64,000 nucleotides of DNA, from positions 2,046,001 to 2,110,000 of the forward strand of contig JAVHKY010000027.1 in assembly GCA_035079385.1 (NCBI GenBank), read 5' to 3'. Below are positions 36,727-55,326 of this stretch, in pieces. Below the pieces are notes generated by a model. The model was given only the letters and a program-made list of their open reading frames with translations. It did no database searches and had not been told where the DNA came from. Position numbers and translations under genes: made by a program. Within the stretch, counting starts at the first letter, position 1; each line of letters opens with the position of its first letter. The DNA is from Aspidiotus rigidus. Lineage: Eukaryota; Arthropoda; Insecta; Hemiptera; Diaspididae.

Positions 36727-36839
36727 AGAACTCGTAATATTATTTAGAACTCTTGTTATCAACGATCGAAAAAGCTCAAAATGTACCTACCACTTTTTGA
36801 ACGTCAATAACAAGAGTTCTAAATAATATTACGAGTTCT
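36727..36839. repeat. Perfect 33-bp inverted repeat with 47-bp spacer
   Basis: The left arm (36727-36759) starts AGAACTCGTAATATT and ends CTCTTGTTAT. The right arm (36807-36839) is its exact reverse complement. The perfect match indicates recent origin or selection. It lies about 480 bp upstream of the PNKP start. A recent hairpin transposon or a structured RNA are both possible. Confidence 0.9.
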
Positions 36840-37320
36840 GAAAAGCCTCAATTCTTAGGAAAGGAAAAGTTATTTTCATCATCGCTACATCTTAGTGAGT
36901 ACAAAATGATTAGAAAAAAATTTGTTCGTTTTGAATGATGAATAATTTTTCTGTGTATGGTAGAGATATTTTAGCGCTCCTAACAGCCTGCAGTCCTAGG
37001 CTCCTAGGCTCTCTCTTTTTTGGTCCTAGTTCCAAGTAACGTATTACAGAGACAAGTATCTAAGGATTGATGGGGAGTACGGACAAGCACGCTTAGCACG
37101 ACCAGAGATATCGTACCTACTTGATGTTACGTTCTCTTGATTCAATGTTAGCCCAAGAGATATGATTTGACGAAACGAAAAGAAAATAATATCATTATCA
37201 ATGCTTTGCTTATCAGCTCGCGAATTTTGTAGCGCGAAGCCGCGAAACGTCGAAAGTACAGAGATTCGTCGAAACCGCATTTTCGACCCGTTTCAGTTGC
37301 CTAGATGCGATCGTTTCATT

Positions 37321-39996
37321 ATGAAAGAAGAAGGCGACACAGATTGTGATGTCTTACTTAGAGATATCTGCGATGATTCAAAAGTATTTAGACTAAGAAA
37401 TGGTACACCGTTTGCTTTGGGGCGAAATCGAGAAACTAAAATAAAAGATACTCGATGCGCCCGTATACAATGTAAAAATGGTCAATATTTTCATGTACTT
37501 GCTATCTGTCAATTTTTTTATTAACTTCGTGCGTATTTTCTTTTCCTACAGTATTGCTAACTGCAAACTTGGACGAAGAAACGGTTATGGTGGAACGAGT
37601 TGGTAGTAATCCGTCTGCTCTGAACGGTATTCAACTGAGAAAAGGCGAGAAAAGAAAGGCCAATCACGACGATGTCATCGAGGTTCTCGAGTCTAATTAT
37701 TTCTTCAAGATAGAATTCCCAAAACGGAACCCTACTACCGATCCTGAGAATAACACTACGCCTAAACAGAAAATACCCCGAACCGTAGAGAAAGTTTCCC
37801 CATTTAGTCCTAACGCATCGAGCAGTACTCCTATGAATGGATCTTTGGATCACTTCTTGAAAGACTCCGCGGTAAAATCGAACGGGTCGTGGAAAAGTGT
37901 AGCAGAAGATAAAATGTTGATATTCACAAGTGATGAGATTCAGAGCAGAGTCAAAGTAATCCCACTTCATTCTTGAAACTGGACCAATAGCTGTTTACAA
38001 AATAATCTTATACATTTATTTTTTAGATTGCAGCTTTCGATCTTGATGGTACGATAATAACGACTTTTTCCGGTAATGTTTATGCTAAAGATTATAACGA
38101 TTGGAAATTGGCATTTCCGAATGTAACCACAAAATTGAAAGAATTGCACGAAAACGAATATAAAATAGTATTTTTCACAAATCAAAGTGGTATTGGTAGA
38201 GGAAAAATACGAGTATCAGATTTTAAGAAAAAAATAGTAGCCATAGTGCGAAAACTGCAAGTACCCGTGCAAGTGTTCATCGCCTGTATGGACGATATGT
38301 ATCGCAAACCAAGACCAGGAATGTGGTATCATCTCGTACTGCAAGTAGGTATAGGCTCTTCTTACCAGAACTGTAAAGTATCCTAAGAAGGGAAAAAGGA
38401 TTTTCATTCAAGTAGGTACACGATTTTCAAATTTCATTTTTCAACTTTTGGAAAGTATTTTCAATGCTTGATAAAGCTATTAGAGGATTTCCTGAAAGTA
38501 GGTAGTTAATAGAAGCTAACATGAAATTTTTCAAATTATTGATTAGGGAAGAACATTACAACAAAAAGATGAAAGTTTCCTCTCAATATTAAAAGGGAAT
38601 GGTGAAAAAAGAAAGAAAGAAAAAAAAAAACACAATAGAATAGTTTTTAAGAATAATGATCAACTACCTCTCGTCTGAGGCTCTAATCCTGTTTTCAAAT
38701 ATTTATGTTCATAGGAAAACGATAATAAGGACGTCGACATGGATGCAGCATTTTTTTGTGGGGACGCTGCCGGCAGACCTGCTAACTGTGAGCCTAATAA
38801 AAAGAAAAAAGATTTTTCTCTAGCTGATCGTTTGTTTGCTATGAACGTAAATATGAAATTCTTTACACCAGAAGAGTATTTCCTTGGATGGAAGACCGCT
38901 CCTTTCGATCTACCTAAATTTCGTCCGACTGAGTTACCCACTAATGGACCGTTGCTTGATCCTACTACTGCTGATCTTGTCTCCAACACCCAAGAAGTGA
39001 GTTCAGATTTAATGATATTCACCCTCTATTTTTGTCGCTTTCTAGAATTTCTGAACCTCGAAATGATGTTAGTTGTTATTTCTAAATTTAGAATTGACTC
39101 ACAACTGTGACTCATTCATAATTTTTTTCTCCTTCTGATTAGCCAGTCTGTGATCATTTTCGCCTATCTTTGAAAAGCTTTGTCTTTCTTTTTCATTTTT
39201 TTGCACATCTGTCAATTCTTCATTTCTACTTTTTTGTTCATACATTCTATATTGCATTCCTAGATTGTGATAATGGTCGGTTGCCCGGGTTCGGGGAAGA
39301 GTTCTTTCTCAAAAAAGTACTTAGAGTCCGCCGGATACGTTTACGTTAATCGCGACACTTTGAAAACCTGGCAAAAATGCGTAGCATTAGCCGAAAAGAG
39401 CGTCAAAGCTGGATCGTCTGTCGTTATCGATAATACGAATCCTGATAAAATATCGAGAGCGCGTTATACGTCAATTGCGAAAGAGCACAATTTACCAATA
39501 AGGGCTTTCTGGATGTCAACCTCTTTGGAGCACGCCAAACACAATAATACTGTATGTAATATTATGAATGTACGCATTGATTTTGGAAAATCGTATTTTC
39601 TAGTATGACTCATCAATACTCTTCTGTTTATCAAATTACAGTTCAGACAATTATTGATTGACGTGGAGAGTCACGATTTTATTCCTAATCATTCGCTGAA
39701 TGGATTCATGTAAATAATTCTATGAAAAAATATTCTTTATTGTAAAAGCTTTCAGCGTGACTGTTGTGAACGGAATGATGGATTCGAAATTTTATCTTGA
39801 AGTTCTGTGTGTTTACAAAAGCCACCTTTACTGTTGTACTGTATGTCTGATAATCTTCTTTTCTTGTTTCAGTAATATTTTAGAACCTCCAACGTTAGAC
39901 GAAGGTTTTAAGGAAATTGTTCGAGTAAATTTCATTCCAACTTTTAAGAACGAAGAACAAAAAAAATTATACAACATGTATTTGCTGGAAAATTAA
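37321..39996 (+). CDS. PNKP: Bifunctional polynucleotide kinase 3'-phosphatase
   Basis: Eight exons: 37321-37471, 37552-37955, 38027-38344, 38715-38996, 39264-39551, 39642-39709, 39756-39806, 39873-39996. Phases are consistent and give 561 residues. An N-terminal FHA-like domain (about residues 14-105, LGRN then ARIQ) should dock phosphorylated XRCC1/XRCC4. The HAD phosphatase begins at residue 189 with DLDGT and continues with [18 protein letters not shown] and GDAAGRPAN. The kinase has Walker A GCPGSGKS at 391-398, then VNRDTL, DNTNPD and a HNNTFR stretch. The enzyme restores 3'-OH and 5'-phosphate ends in DNA strand-break repair in the nucleus. The start at 37321 fits the FHA alignment; an in-frame upstream ATG at 37201 would add 40 residues. 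Introns are short, one only 46 bp. All catalytic motifs look intact. Confidence 0.95.
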
Positions 39997-40137
39997 CACG
40001 AACAATGAATATATTTGGTAAGAGCAACGATTACAACAAGAATATTTAACATTCACAAAGACAGAGGTCATTAACTTCGATAATGTGACGAGGAATGAAG
40101 GATCTCAAACGACAAATTATTATTTATACATAATTAT

Positions 40138-40143
40138 AATAAA
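40138..40143 (+). other. Polyadenylation signal of PNKP
   Basis: AATAAA 142 bases after the PNKP stop and 120 bases before the IFT74 stop on the opposite strand, so the two 3' UTRs probably meet or overlap. Confidence 0.55.
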
Positions 40144-40262
40144 ATACGTTTTCAAGTCGTAGTTTTTCGTATACGCGTTTCATACCATGGTATTGAATTA
40201 CAAGATAATTGAGTCTAACCGATAAATTACTCGGTTGAGTAGGGGAGTACCACTGGGATCGT

Positions 40263-43200
40263 TCAGATTCCACCTTTATGCCTCTCTTTGAGATCATCGT
40301 TGTACGCGTGAACTAGTTGAATTGTTTGTTTTTTATTCGATTCATAGTTCATTTCGAATTTTTTATCAGAAATAAATTCTCGAAGAGCGAAATTATCTTG
40401 TTCTATTTGAGCGAGTTTACGTTCGAGTGCCTGCAGCTGTTTGTGAGTTTCGTTAGCTTGCAATTCTTTCTGTAAATACAAGATAGGGATAAATGTAAAA
40501 GAATTATCGTTACCTCGAAATATCAAAAGGTATAAAGGGAAAATAAGTTTGATTGTAATCTTGAAAACGAATAAAATGCGAGCAGATAGTAAAGGGAATG
40601 AATTTGATTTCTCTGGATTAGCCCGGCATGGATAGTTGATGAAGGCTTTCTAAATTGAAATGGATGAATCTACAAATTGACGATTCAGATATCGTTTTAG
40701 CGAAGAAAAATCCCAGATAAGGTATTCAATTTTCCAGATAAATAATTTACCTTAATTTCTTCATATTTCTGTCGGACTATCTTGAGTTCATCCTTGAGTT
40801 TATCCTGTACTTCCAAATAAATATTTTTCTTTTCCAACAACTCTACTCTCTTCTGTTCAGCTTCATCCTTGAGAGCGTCAAGATTCTCATAGATCGCTAT
40901 CTCAGACTGAATTTTCTCAATACGGTCGTGTAAACTACCAATTTCGGCTTGAAGTTTCGCTTCCAGTATTTCTAGCTGAAAAGAAATGAAAAACGATAGT
41001 ACACAGACGAATGGACATGTTCTAATACCTGTTCTATAACCATTTAAAAATTTTTAATTTTTTTCTAAAAACTAGACGAAATCTCCGCAAACGTCATTAT
41101 TGATTCGTTACAACCCTTAATTAATATTTTTATGTCCGAGAGAACAAATTAAAAATCTTGAAATTTTCATAAACAGAGGAAAAGTATTTCTAAAAATACC
41201 TATTCGAATGCAGAATTTAATGGCGTTCTTTGGTTTCTCGCGATACTATTTTTCAAAACAGTTACAAAAAAGGTGCAAATATGCTAGTAAAAATGAAAAA
41301 ATTTTTCTCAACCAGATCCATATCTCAGAAAAATTATCACCCAGTAAAATATTGTTCTCAACCATTAAAAATTGTGACAATAATAATACTATTATCACAA
41401 CACAAGTTTAGAAGATCAAAAATTGATCATTTCGAAGTCATCTGATCTTTCTGAAAATTTGTTTCGTTCCAAAGGAAGGTAAAAATTAACTTAGGTACGG
41501 AACTGTTTATTTGTTTACTCAATTTACCGTTTGTTCTGAACATGATATAATCAGGTACTTGAGGGTACATTCTTGCGCATACCTATATTTCATACACTTA
41601 CTCCAGGAAGTAAAGTGATTACGATAAAAAGAAACGGGAGACGGCAATGAATTGAGTATTTAAAATACTGCTAGAATTACCTCGTATCATACTTGAAAAC
41701 TTGTGTTATAAATACCGGTTTACAAAGAGAAAGAGAGAAAAAAAGAAAGATGAACCGAGATTGCAAGATGAAGCAATATTGTGGTTCTGTTGGCAATACG
41801 TTAAAAATCATACCTTTTCAAGATATAACTCTTTCTGTTTATATTGAACATACAAAGATTTTTGTTCATTCGAATCGGCAGAATCTATTCGTGCCAATTC
41901 TTTGTGCACTAATTGATATTCGTTTTCTGTAGCTGGTAAGGTGACAAGATGCTCGCTGATGGCAGACAGAGTTCGCACTATATCGTTCCTCAGTTCGTTG
42001 GAATTTTCCTTCTCTTTCTGTTTTGTATCTTCGTAAGTTGATAGGAAGGATTCTATAGTTTCATCGCGCTTACGATATTCTACGTACTTTTTATGACGCT
42101 CGCTCTGACATTCTTCCAAATCCTAAAAGCATAAGAGATACATATTCCTCAACCAGTTACGGTAAAGAGGAAGCCAAAAATTTAAGATACCAGCAAGCGG
42201 GTGTACTAGCGGGAAAGTACCAAGATTTATAACTCATATTCAGTCCCTTTATTTGTCTATACCTGGGGTAAAGATTCCTCGCCCTGTTTTTAGTGAAATT
42301 TTCCGTGAACACCGAAATTTTAATAACAATATGGGAATAGAAAATCAATAATTTGGTTGTGGTCCAACGGTAGATATCCTTTTAGTAATCAACGAATCAT
42401 CAAGCTTTCCTATCGAGACCATATTCTCGATGTACATTGCTTTAGAATGATAAGAAACTCAATTTCGAAAGCTCAACTACGCAACTTTGTTAATTGAAGA
42501 GGACAATTCTCATTCAATGAAGTAGAAAAAGTTGAAAAACCGCCGCGTTAAGATTTCCAAACAGGATCAACAAAGTTGAGGTCAAAATTGAAAAAACCAA
42601 TCGCGCGGTACTTGGTGTAGAAGATGATGATTATCACCACCATATAGTTACGGGGAATCACACTAAGTATAAAACAAGCTGAACGAAATGGACAAAATTC
42701 ATACTACGGTTAGGTAGTACCTAATTAACCACGATGGGGAACTAACCTGTTCGACTTGTTCAAGTTGTTTCTCATAATTTTTCAATTCGTCATTTAGTTG
42801 ATTCATAGAACGTTCCATAGTAGCGATTTCAACATTGTCTCCTTTGACTTGGTTCAAATATTTTTGCTGTAAATTACTCGGATCATTGTCGTTTTCTTCG
42901 GCTAGAAAATTTTCTCGTTTCTCTTCCAATTCCAACAGTTTCAGTTCTAGTTTTACTGCCTCCTGTTTCAACTAGAATGAAGAAGAAAAAAGGTCGGACA
43001 AAGAATCTTCCACGACTGCAGTATATTCACAGTACAAAAATAATATGTATCCTTCTTACCGGAGCGTTGGCAATTTGTTGTTCTAATAGAACCTTGTCTC
43101 TAGAAATGGCATCCAATTCTTGTTGAATCGCATCGATGGTCTTCTGCAACGTGGTGTTTTTGTTCGATAATTCTAAGTATTTTTCTTTCATTTCAGGCGA

Positions 43201-44544
43201 CATCGTTTCCATTAGCTTTTCAGCAACATGTCTTTCCTGGTGCGGAGAAATTTAGAAGGTAAGTTAGAAATCATCGAATATATAACTCACGTTCAGGCAA
43301 TTTGAAAGGAGAAAAAAGAAGAAATTATGAGCGCAAGATTTCTTGTCCCTGGGAAAGAAATTCTGCAACAGACCTGAAAGCTGTGCATATGGTACGACAG
43401 GTAATACAGGAGATGGATGACCCATAAAATTCCAAATACTTTTCTGGCGCCGCTAAAGAGAATGCCTAACAATACGATAATTAGTAACCAACCTTCTTGA
43501 TTTCTTCTTCTAACTGGTGAATCTGTTGCTGTTTCTGTGTGCGTTCCCTGAAGACCAGTTCCAATTTTGATTGTTCAGCGTCGTTTGCTATTCTTAATGC
43601 TTGACATTCCGCGTCGATATCCTTCATATCAGTGCCCGTGTGTAATTTATCCATAACAAGGTTGTAATCGGCGAGGATTCCTTGTAATTCTGTAATAAGA
43701 TCGTATTCCATACATTAGGTAGGTAGATATACTCATCTAGATATTTATAGGTAGGTATACGTCTTTGAGGAGTATCTTGAGTAACCTGTGAGTTCTTTGG
43801 CGCGCTCTTTATTCTGTTTATCGTAGATCATAAAATCTTCGCGTTCCTTATTACTTTGTTCAGTCTCCCTCCGCAACGACGAAATCTCGTTTGACAATTC
43901 TTGAATTTTTAATTGCAGCAATCCTTCGTAATAGCGTTTGTCTAGAACTTGACGCTTACCCGGACCACGCAAACCGCTCCCACTACTTCTAGCTCTGCTA
44001 CTACTCAGTCCTTGTTGGGTGAGTAACCGATCAGTAATATTTACCTGTTCGAAAACGGATGACAATATGGTGATCCGAAAGTTACGTATCACACCAATTT
44101 ACGTAACTTATAAGGGGCCAGTCTCACTTGAGATGTATCAAGCCGTGGGGTATTTAAGATCATCGACGATCCTTTATGCTGCGTAGCCGCTGACACTAAT
44201 CTAGAAGCGGTACCCTGGATTCGCGCAACTCCGGATCCAGGTCTCCAATGAATCTCCTGACTGGCAGTCGACAAACCACGACTTAACGAACGTTCACCAC
44301 GAACTGACGTTTCCTGCGAAAATGAAAAAACGATAAAATTTTTGCGTCTTCTGGGTCAATGCGCTGACAGATAAAGGAAGGGAAAAACCGACTGCGAAAA
44401 TACGTAGCATACCCGTTGTTGCTGAGCTGTACGCGTTCCACGCCTGGAGGCTGGCCTGCTTTCAACCGAAAACTCGCTCGTATTTCCTTCATCTTCCTTG
44501 TGCGCTGTACTTTTGCTCGAGTGGGCCGTTGGCGGACGTTCCAT
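40263..44544 (-). CDS. IFT74: Intraflagellar transport protein 74
   Basis: Nine minus-strand exons, in coding order: 44544-44413, 44313-44095, 44044-43786, 43689-43493, 43236-43060, 42971-42747, 42122-41814, 40975-40751, 40469-40263. Phases all agree and give 649 residues (human IFT74 is about 600). The basic, disordered N-terminus leads to the family signature LLTQQGLS and LDKRYYEGLLQLKIQEL. Long coiled coils follow, with landmarks ELQGILADYN, KQEAVKLELKL and NETHKQLQALERK near the C-terminus. IFT74 pairs with IFT81 in the IFT-B complex; in other species the N-terminal region of the pair binds tubulin. Insects use it in ciliated sensory neurons and sometimes sperm. The ATG at 44544 was chosen; an in-frame ATG at 44598 would add 18 residues. 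The penultimate exon starts without a methionine, so it is easily missed by ORF scans. Confidence 0.95.
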
Positions 44545-47500
44545 TAAGAAAGTTTTAGAGTACGATTCATGAGGAAGAAACTCAACAATAACAGGCACGA
44601 GCTATCTTTCTACTAACGCTGTTGATAAGTTTTCGGTTACCTTGGTAACATCGAACGAGGGCAACCACGACTTTTCCAGTCGCTTGCATGATGGCCGGAA
44701 TCGTACAGCGCACAGGTGGAAAGAACTCCTTTTATTTAATTGTTTACGTCGAAAGCGGGTAACCCCATCGTCCTCGCAATGAAAATCGAAAACTGATATT
44801 TTTAGCAATTTCTTTATTAAAACAAAAAAAAAAAAAATCGTACGACCAATAGTAAAAATAACCACATTTTCGTGATTGAATGTATAAGACAGTATATACA
44901 AACATATTTTCTCTCTCAGAAACTGTAACACGCATAAACAATTGTTTTCTCTTTACGTATACATTTCTTCTTCCAAAAGGATGACAGTTTTTTATTCATT
45001 TTTTTTTTTAAATTGAACGATAAAATAAGTATATGCTAATGGTTGCAACGACATATTAGAATAAAATCAACATTTCATTGAGGAAGAAGAAAAGAACAAA
45101 AAGATGCAACAACTAAAATTGCTCGATGTCTAACATATCTATTCTTAAAAAAATCATTCCCCTCGCATTTTCCCCATTTTCTATTAGAGAAAGACATGGG
45201 AAAAATTTCAAAAAGTGTAAAATCAACGTAACACAATAATTAAAACAAAATAAAATGTTAACGAGGAGTCGTTCAACCCGATAAAACATTACTCAACCAC
45301 AAACTACCGATCGAACACTTTAACTCATACCTGGCAAGATTCGCGTTTTATGAACATGAAATAATCAAACAGTGGTATAATACAATAACACAAGTTTGGC
45401 TGTACACCCATTAATTAACTTACACGCATAATACCTATAGAGCTAAAAAATCTTTACCGAAAATTTTTAAATTTACAAACTGTATGCAGTGTACAAATTA
45501 GGCACGTTCAAAAGAGAAGTAATTGAAACAGGGGGAGGGAGTACTAATTTATACAAATAACATAACATACATACATATAAGGGAAAACTCCGAAGACCAC
45601 AAGGCATTAAAAAATGTGAAATTAAAATTGTAAAATAAAGATTTCACAAGAACAAAGCGGATTAGAATGAATAAATAGATGAAAATGCTTTACGATTATA
45701 ATCATCATTACTATCTCTTCTCTTTTCTTCCTAAAAATACTTTCTTATAAAATAGAGAATATCACATCATATGCGTAAGTCTAAAAACTATTAATAAAAT
45801 GCATGGAAATGGATGAAAGAGTTACATTAAGAGTTCACATAATTTCATTCTAGAGAAGCTCGACAGTGAAATTTGAGGACTACAAGTCTAAACAGAAAAT
45901 TCGAAAGAATAATTCACCTTTCAGAATGTAAAATTACTGTACTACAAATATATTATGCTATCCTTACCGTAAGCATATCTTACAGTTTTGTACTTTCACA
46001 CTCTTTTATCGAGTTTTAAAACCACTTTAATTAATGTAGAATAAAATCCTTTGCACTCATGATTTCACAAAATATCTGATAGCAATTCAAGTTCAACGTT
46101 GAAAAATGGATTAAAAACTTTACGTTATCAAGAAAAATAAAAACTGAAGGTAAATTGAATTTTAATAAGAATGGAGCAGTAAATACAGTATATTTGAAAA
46201 AAAGAAAAAAAAAATGATACACCTTAATGGTCTTATTCATCTAGCATTAAAAAGAATAGAAAATAGGTGGAGTAATGAGGATGATAGTATCAATAACAAC
46301 ATAAACCTGTCATAATTGTAAAACTATTGCATCTGGATATATTTCGCCAATGAAATAAATTCCAGTAGAAAAGTAATGAAGCATTATCATAATTTCTAAA
46401 TGACAAAAACACTAGAGCAGAACATTAATTTTCAAGATTTTCGTTACATAGAGATACATTCAACTCATTTGATTTCATTGCTCTTATTCTGTAAGAGTAT
46501 TAAGTGGAAAGAGTTTTTCGTGATTTTTGTCAAGTTCGTTCATCTGTGGTTCCATAAGTATTATTCTGCCCTGAACCACGTCACAAATCCACGTTTTTCA
46601 ACTTCTCGAGTTAGAAAAACTGATAAGAAGCGTTTCAAAATTTGAAAACGAAAAATATTACACCGAAACTTTTTCATCACAACAAATCAGAGTTTGGTAT
46701 CAAAGTCAACTAGCATTACAAATAAAGGGAGGGAAGGGAAAGAAAATTTTTGCTGATATTCTTCGATAACAGTTTTCTATGGATTCTGATGATGCGTCTA
46801 TATTCGTTATTCATGTGACATAATTGAAAGCGATCAGTTTGAAATTGAAACGGGAGAAATCTCAAATTTTGCTCCGGATCTCTCTTTGAAATTTGTCTTC
46901 GAAAGCTCAAAGCCGGAGATTAATTTCATCATAGGAATCGCCATTCTTATGAGCTTATTCAACAATATAGACATCGAATCGTTCGTATAAATTGACTTTC
47001 ATTTTCATCGCATTCTCATGAAAAGGAAAAATCCAGAAAGTACGATTGATATCAATACTAATTTAGAGAATAGGAGATACTGTTCATCAGCACAACTTAA
47101 TGCGATGACTTTCGTTCGGTAAGTCTACAATTTTTTTCAAACCAGCAAAGTCGGTTGAGGGAAGAATTGCCAAGTTCATTGGTAATATTTCTAATGGTAC
47201 AGCGGAGAGTAATCTAGTTTCAATAGCATTAGAAAGTAGCAGAAGTTAGTACGCTTTTGGTGTTTTCATTACCTTTTTTTCACTCTATTCGGGTCTATTT
47301 GAACATGTCCCCCTTCATAAATTTACTTTGAAAAGGTGGATACTTCCTTCAAGTGAGAATCCAAACAGAAAAGCGCTTACAGGACAGAAAAATTGCGAGA
47401 AAAGTTACTACTGATTCGTGGAGTGCTCAGGTGTTTCATTCGGTAAAATAATCCGCTTTGTTCATACGTCTTACACGCTACAAAAAATGCTTAAAAGACA

Positions 47501-47807
47501 GTAATATGAAACAAAACTCGTTACATACAGAGAGACAGAGAAGGAAAGACAGGCGAAAGTGTTCGTATAGCACTGTAACATTAATACCTAAAAATTACCA
47601 CTACCTAGGAGGAAAAATAAAACAAAAATGACAGATCAAATGCATTTCAAAACAATGAACTATATCATACCGGATGAGATTTTCGCCTAACTAAGTTTCC
47701 TTTTCTTCAACCTTCCTTAACTATCCCTTCGCAATATACGCACGAGAATTCGATCATGGAGAAGATCATTTACATCATAAAAAGCTAGAACCTATTCACG
47801 AACATCG
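44545..47807. other. Between IFT74 and p66, no gene seen
   Basis: AT-rich sequence. The right part is probably the 3' UTR of the minus-strand p66 gene; the left few hundred bases hold the IFT74 promoter and 5' UTR. No supported exon or RNA gene. Confidence 0.5.
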
Positions 47808-52988
<5,181 letters not shown>

Positions 52989-55282
52989 CTACAAAATAAT
53001 ACACATAATTTTTTTTATTATTACAACTTTCGTCGTACTCAAACACTGATAAAGGATGTCGGAATTGATTTGCACACGTTTGCTAAACTCTACGTACACT
53101 TTAGAGAGTCTACAAGTTCGCAATGGCGTGGAGCATATCTTATAATGCGATTAATTGTGTTATCGGGTTGCTATCTTCTAAATATTCGTAGGTATATTAT
53201 CTTTTTTCTGTTCAAATTCCTCATCTCCATTTTTCCTTCCGCTCCATCATCTACTTCTCAATTCCCATACTATAAGAGTTGTTACTAACGAAAACACAAC
53301 CTCAGAACACAAACACGCGGTCAGTTGCGTCGTCATGACAAAATCTACGGAATTACACGAAATTTAAAGAGTGTGCCAAAACACGATATTTTTATGAAAT
53401 ATAATACACAATATACACGCAATAAACCTCAAATTTTTGCGGCTTCACAAAAATTTAGACCCTCTCTCGGGTGATTGACGTCATTCTCATTTTTATTCCA
53501 TTTAGAAACACATCGTTAGAGAATTCGACGTAGTATATGAGAATTTCACTCAGACTCTGTATTGCAGTTCTCTCTTTCGTTTCTCCACGAAACGCGAAGA
53601 TAACTCGTAAATTTGAATGAAAATTGATCTCTCTACGTGAATGGCGAAAAAATACGTAATGCTGTGACTGACTCAATCTTTGTGCCAAATTAACTTCAAT
53701 GCAGTAAGTGAAGTACAAGGGCCTTTTGAACCGAGCTAGGGACTGGTCTGTAGAAGTGCGATTGCATTTACCATAGGAGTAGAAAAGAAGTTTCGCGTGC
53801 GAATGAAACAACCGGAAAACATTACGATAAAGAGTGCACTATGACAACCAACCAGCCAGCAGATTCTCGATAGACAGGATGGGAAAGGACACAGGAAAAT
53901 GTGATCTTGAACAACTAGAGCACATACTGGAATTCAAGATGTTTAGATTATTGTATTCAATCCTGAATACTCTCAAGTTCTGACCTCAAATATGGGGCGA
54001 GACAGCGAAATCGTAAGCCTAAACTAGATAGATCCTAGTGCTCGATAACTTGGTTTACTAACTTTATTTAAAATATGTTTGCTCAATATGAGTTATATCA
54101 GTTATTGATTCAGGTGCTCAAAAATTGGAGGACCTGAAAATTTTACAGCGCGTTAACCAGCATTTGTTTCTACACGGATTTTTCAAAATTTATTCGAAGA
54201 TATTCATAAGTTTGAAGCTGTCGAAAAGCGATTTGGAAATATTATAAAAATATACACAAAGGGTCTTCTTCGAAGTAAGTTCAATCTACAACTTCACTGT
54301 ACGGACCAAGGACGAATTTACAATTTCAGGTGACTGCGGGAAGGATATTTTGAGTACGGAAAAAATATGCGGACAATGGTTGGAATAGTTAATCTTTTTT
54401 GCTCTTTGGTCATGCTCCTCGTTAAGGAGAAAAAACGTTCAATGAAGATAATTACGCCGATGAAATACCAGTAAATTCTTAATATACCTCCGGGTGAAAG
54501 TGCTCGTATACGATGCTAGCAGAAGATGATAACTACGGTCAAACATTCAACATTCGCTATTAGTCGAATTGTTGTGCGAACAATCTTCAAATCGTTGCTA
54601 TGACTCGTTCTAGCGACCTGGTACACACTAACGCACTAATTACCCTTTTCTTTCCCTTCGTCGTATAATAGTTCGAGATAATTTAAGATACTCGAGTTTA
54701 AAAATGATTTGATATAGTCAAATAGCCCAGGTTTCTATGACGTCAATTTTGTTGTTATCAACATGGCTGATCCAGATTGATTTGTTTACATTTTTTGTCC
54801 AAATATAGTCAACTTCACAGTAAAATTCTGAAGTTCTTCTGCAAAATGAATCAAAAGTATTTACGCAAACGAATTCTACAGAGTCTGTAAATTATTATGA
54901 GATATAGTACATCGAAAAATATTGAGAAACAACGTTTTGAGAACCTATCGAAAAATGTGAATATTTCATTCTCAAATGGCGTCATTGAAATACCAAATAC
55001 GGCTAAGTTTTGACAATGTTAGTATTAGGACTGTAATAATTGGAAACTGTGGACGTTTAGCCGTCTTTTGATTCATAATATTAAGAATAACTTTAACAGA
55101 CAATTGAATGAAACACTTATCAGCTTGAAAAACATGCTTCAAGAGGTACTGTTCTCTTGAACTTGGTGATCATGAAATACTTTCTTCTTGATCACGTTGA
55201 TAGGAATCAACGCAAATGTATCTCTTGAATCGTGTGTGACGTCAGAGAAACTTGGGCTATCGAACAATTTCAGTCTTTTTTG

Positions 55283-55326
55283 GAGGTTTTTGCTGCCCCC
55301 GCCCCCCGTAAATACGCCCCTGGCAG
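55283..55326. mobile_element. Terminal fragment of a hAT-type element
   Basis: The sequence ends GTAAATACGCCCCTGGCAG, whose complement CTGCCAGGGGCGTATTTAC resembles a hAT-superfamily terminus, next to a C-rich subterminal run. I did not find a matching left end nearby, so it is probably truncated. Confidence 0.4.

Noticed and set aside
37557..37970. Minus-strand open frame of 137 codons
   Set aside because: Antisense shadow of PNKP exon 2.
38660..39022. Minus-strand open frame of 120 codons
   Set aside because: Antisense shadow of PNKP exon 4, which has the conserved GDAAGRPAN motif on the plus strand.
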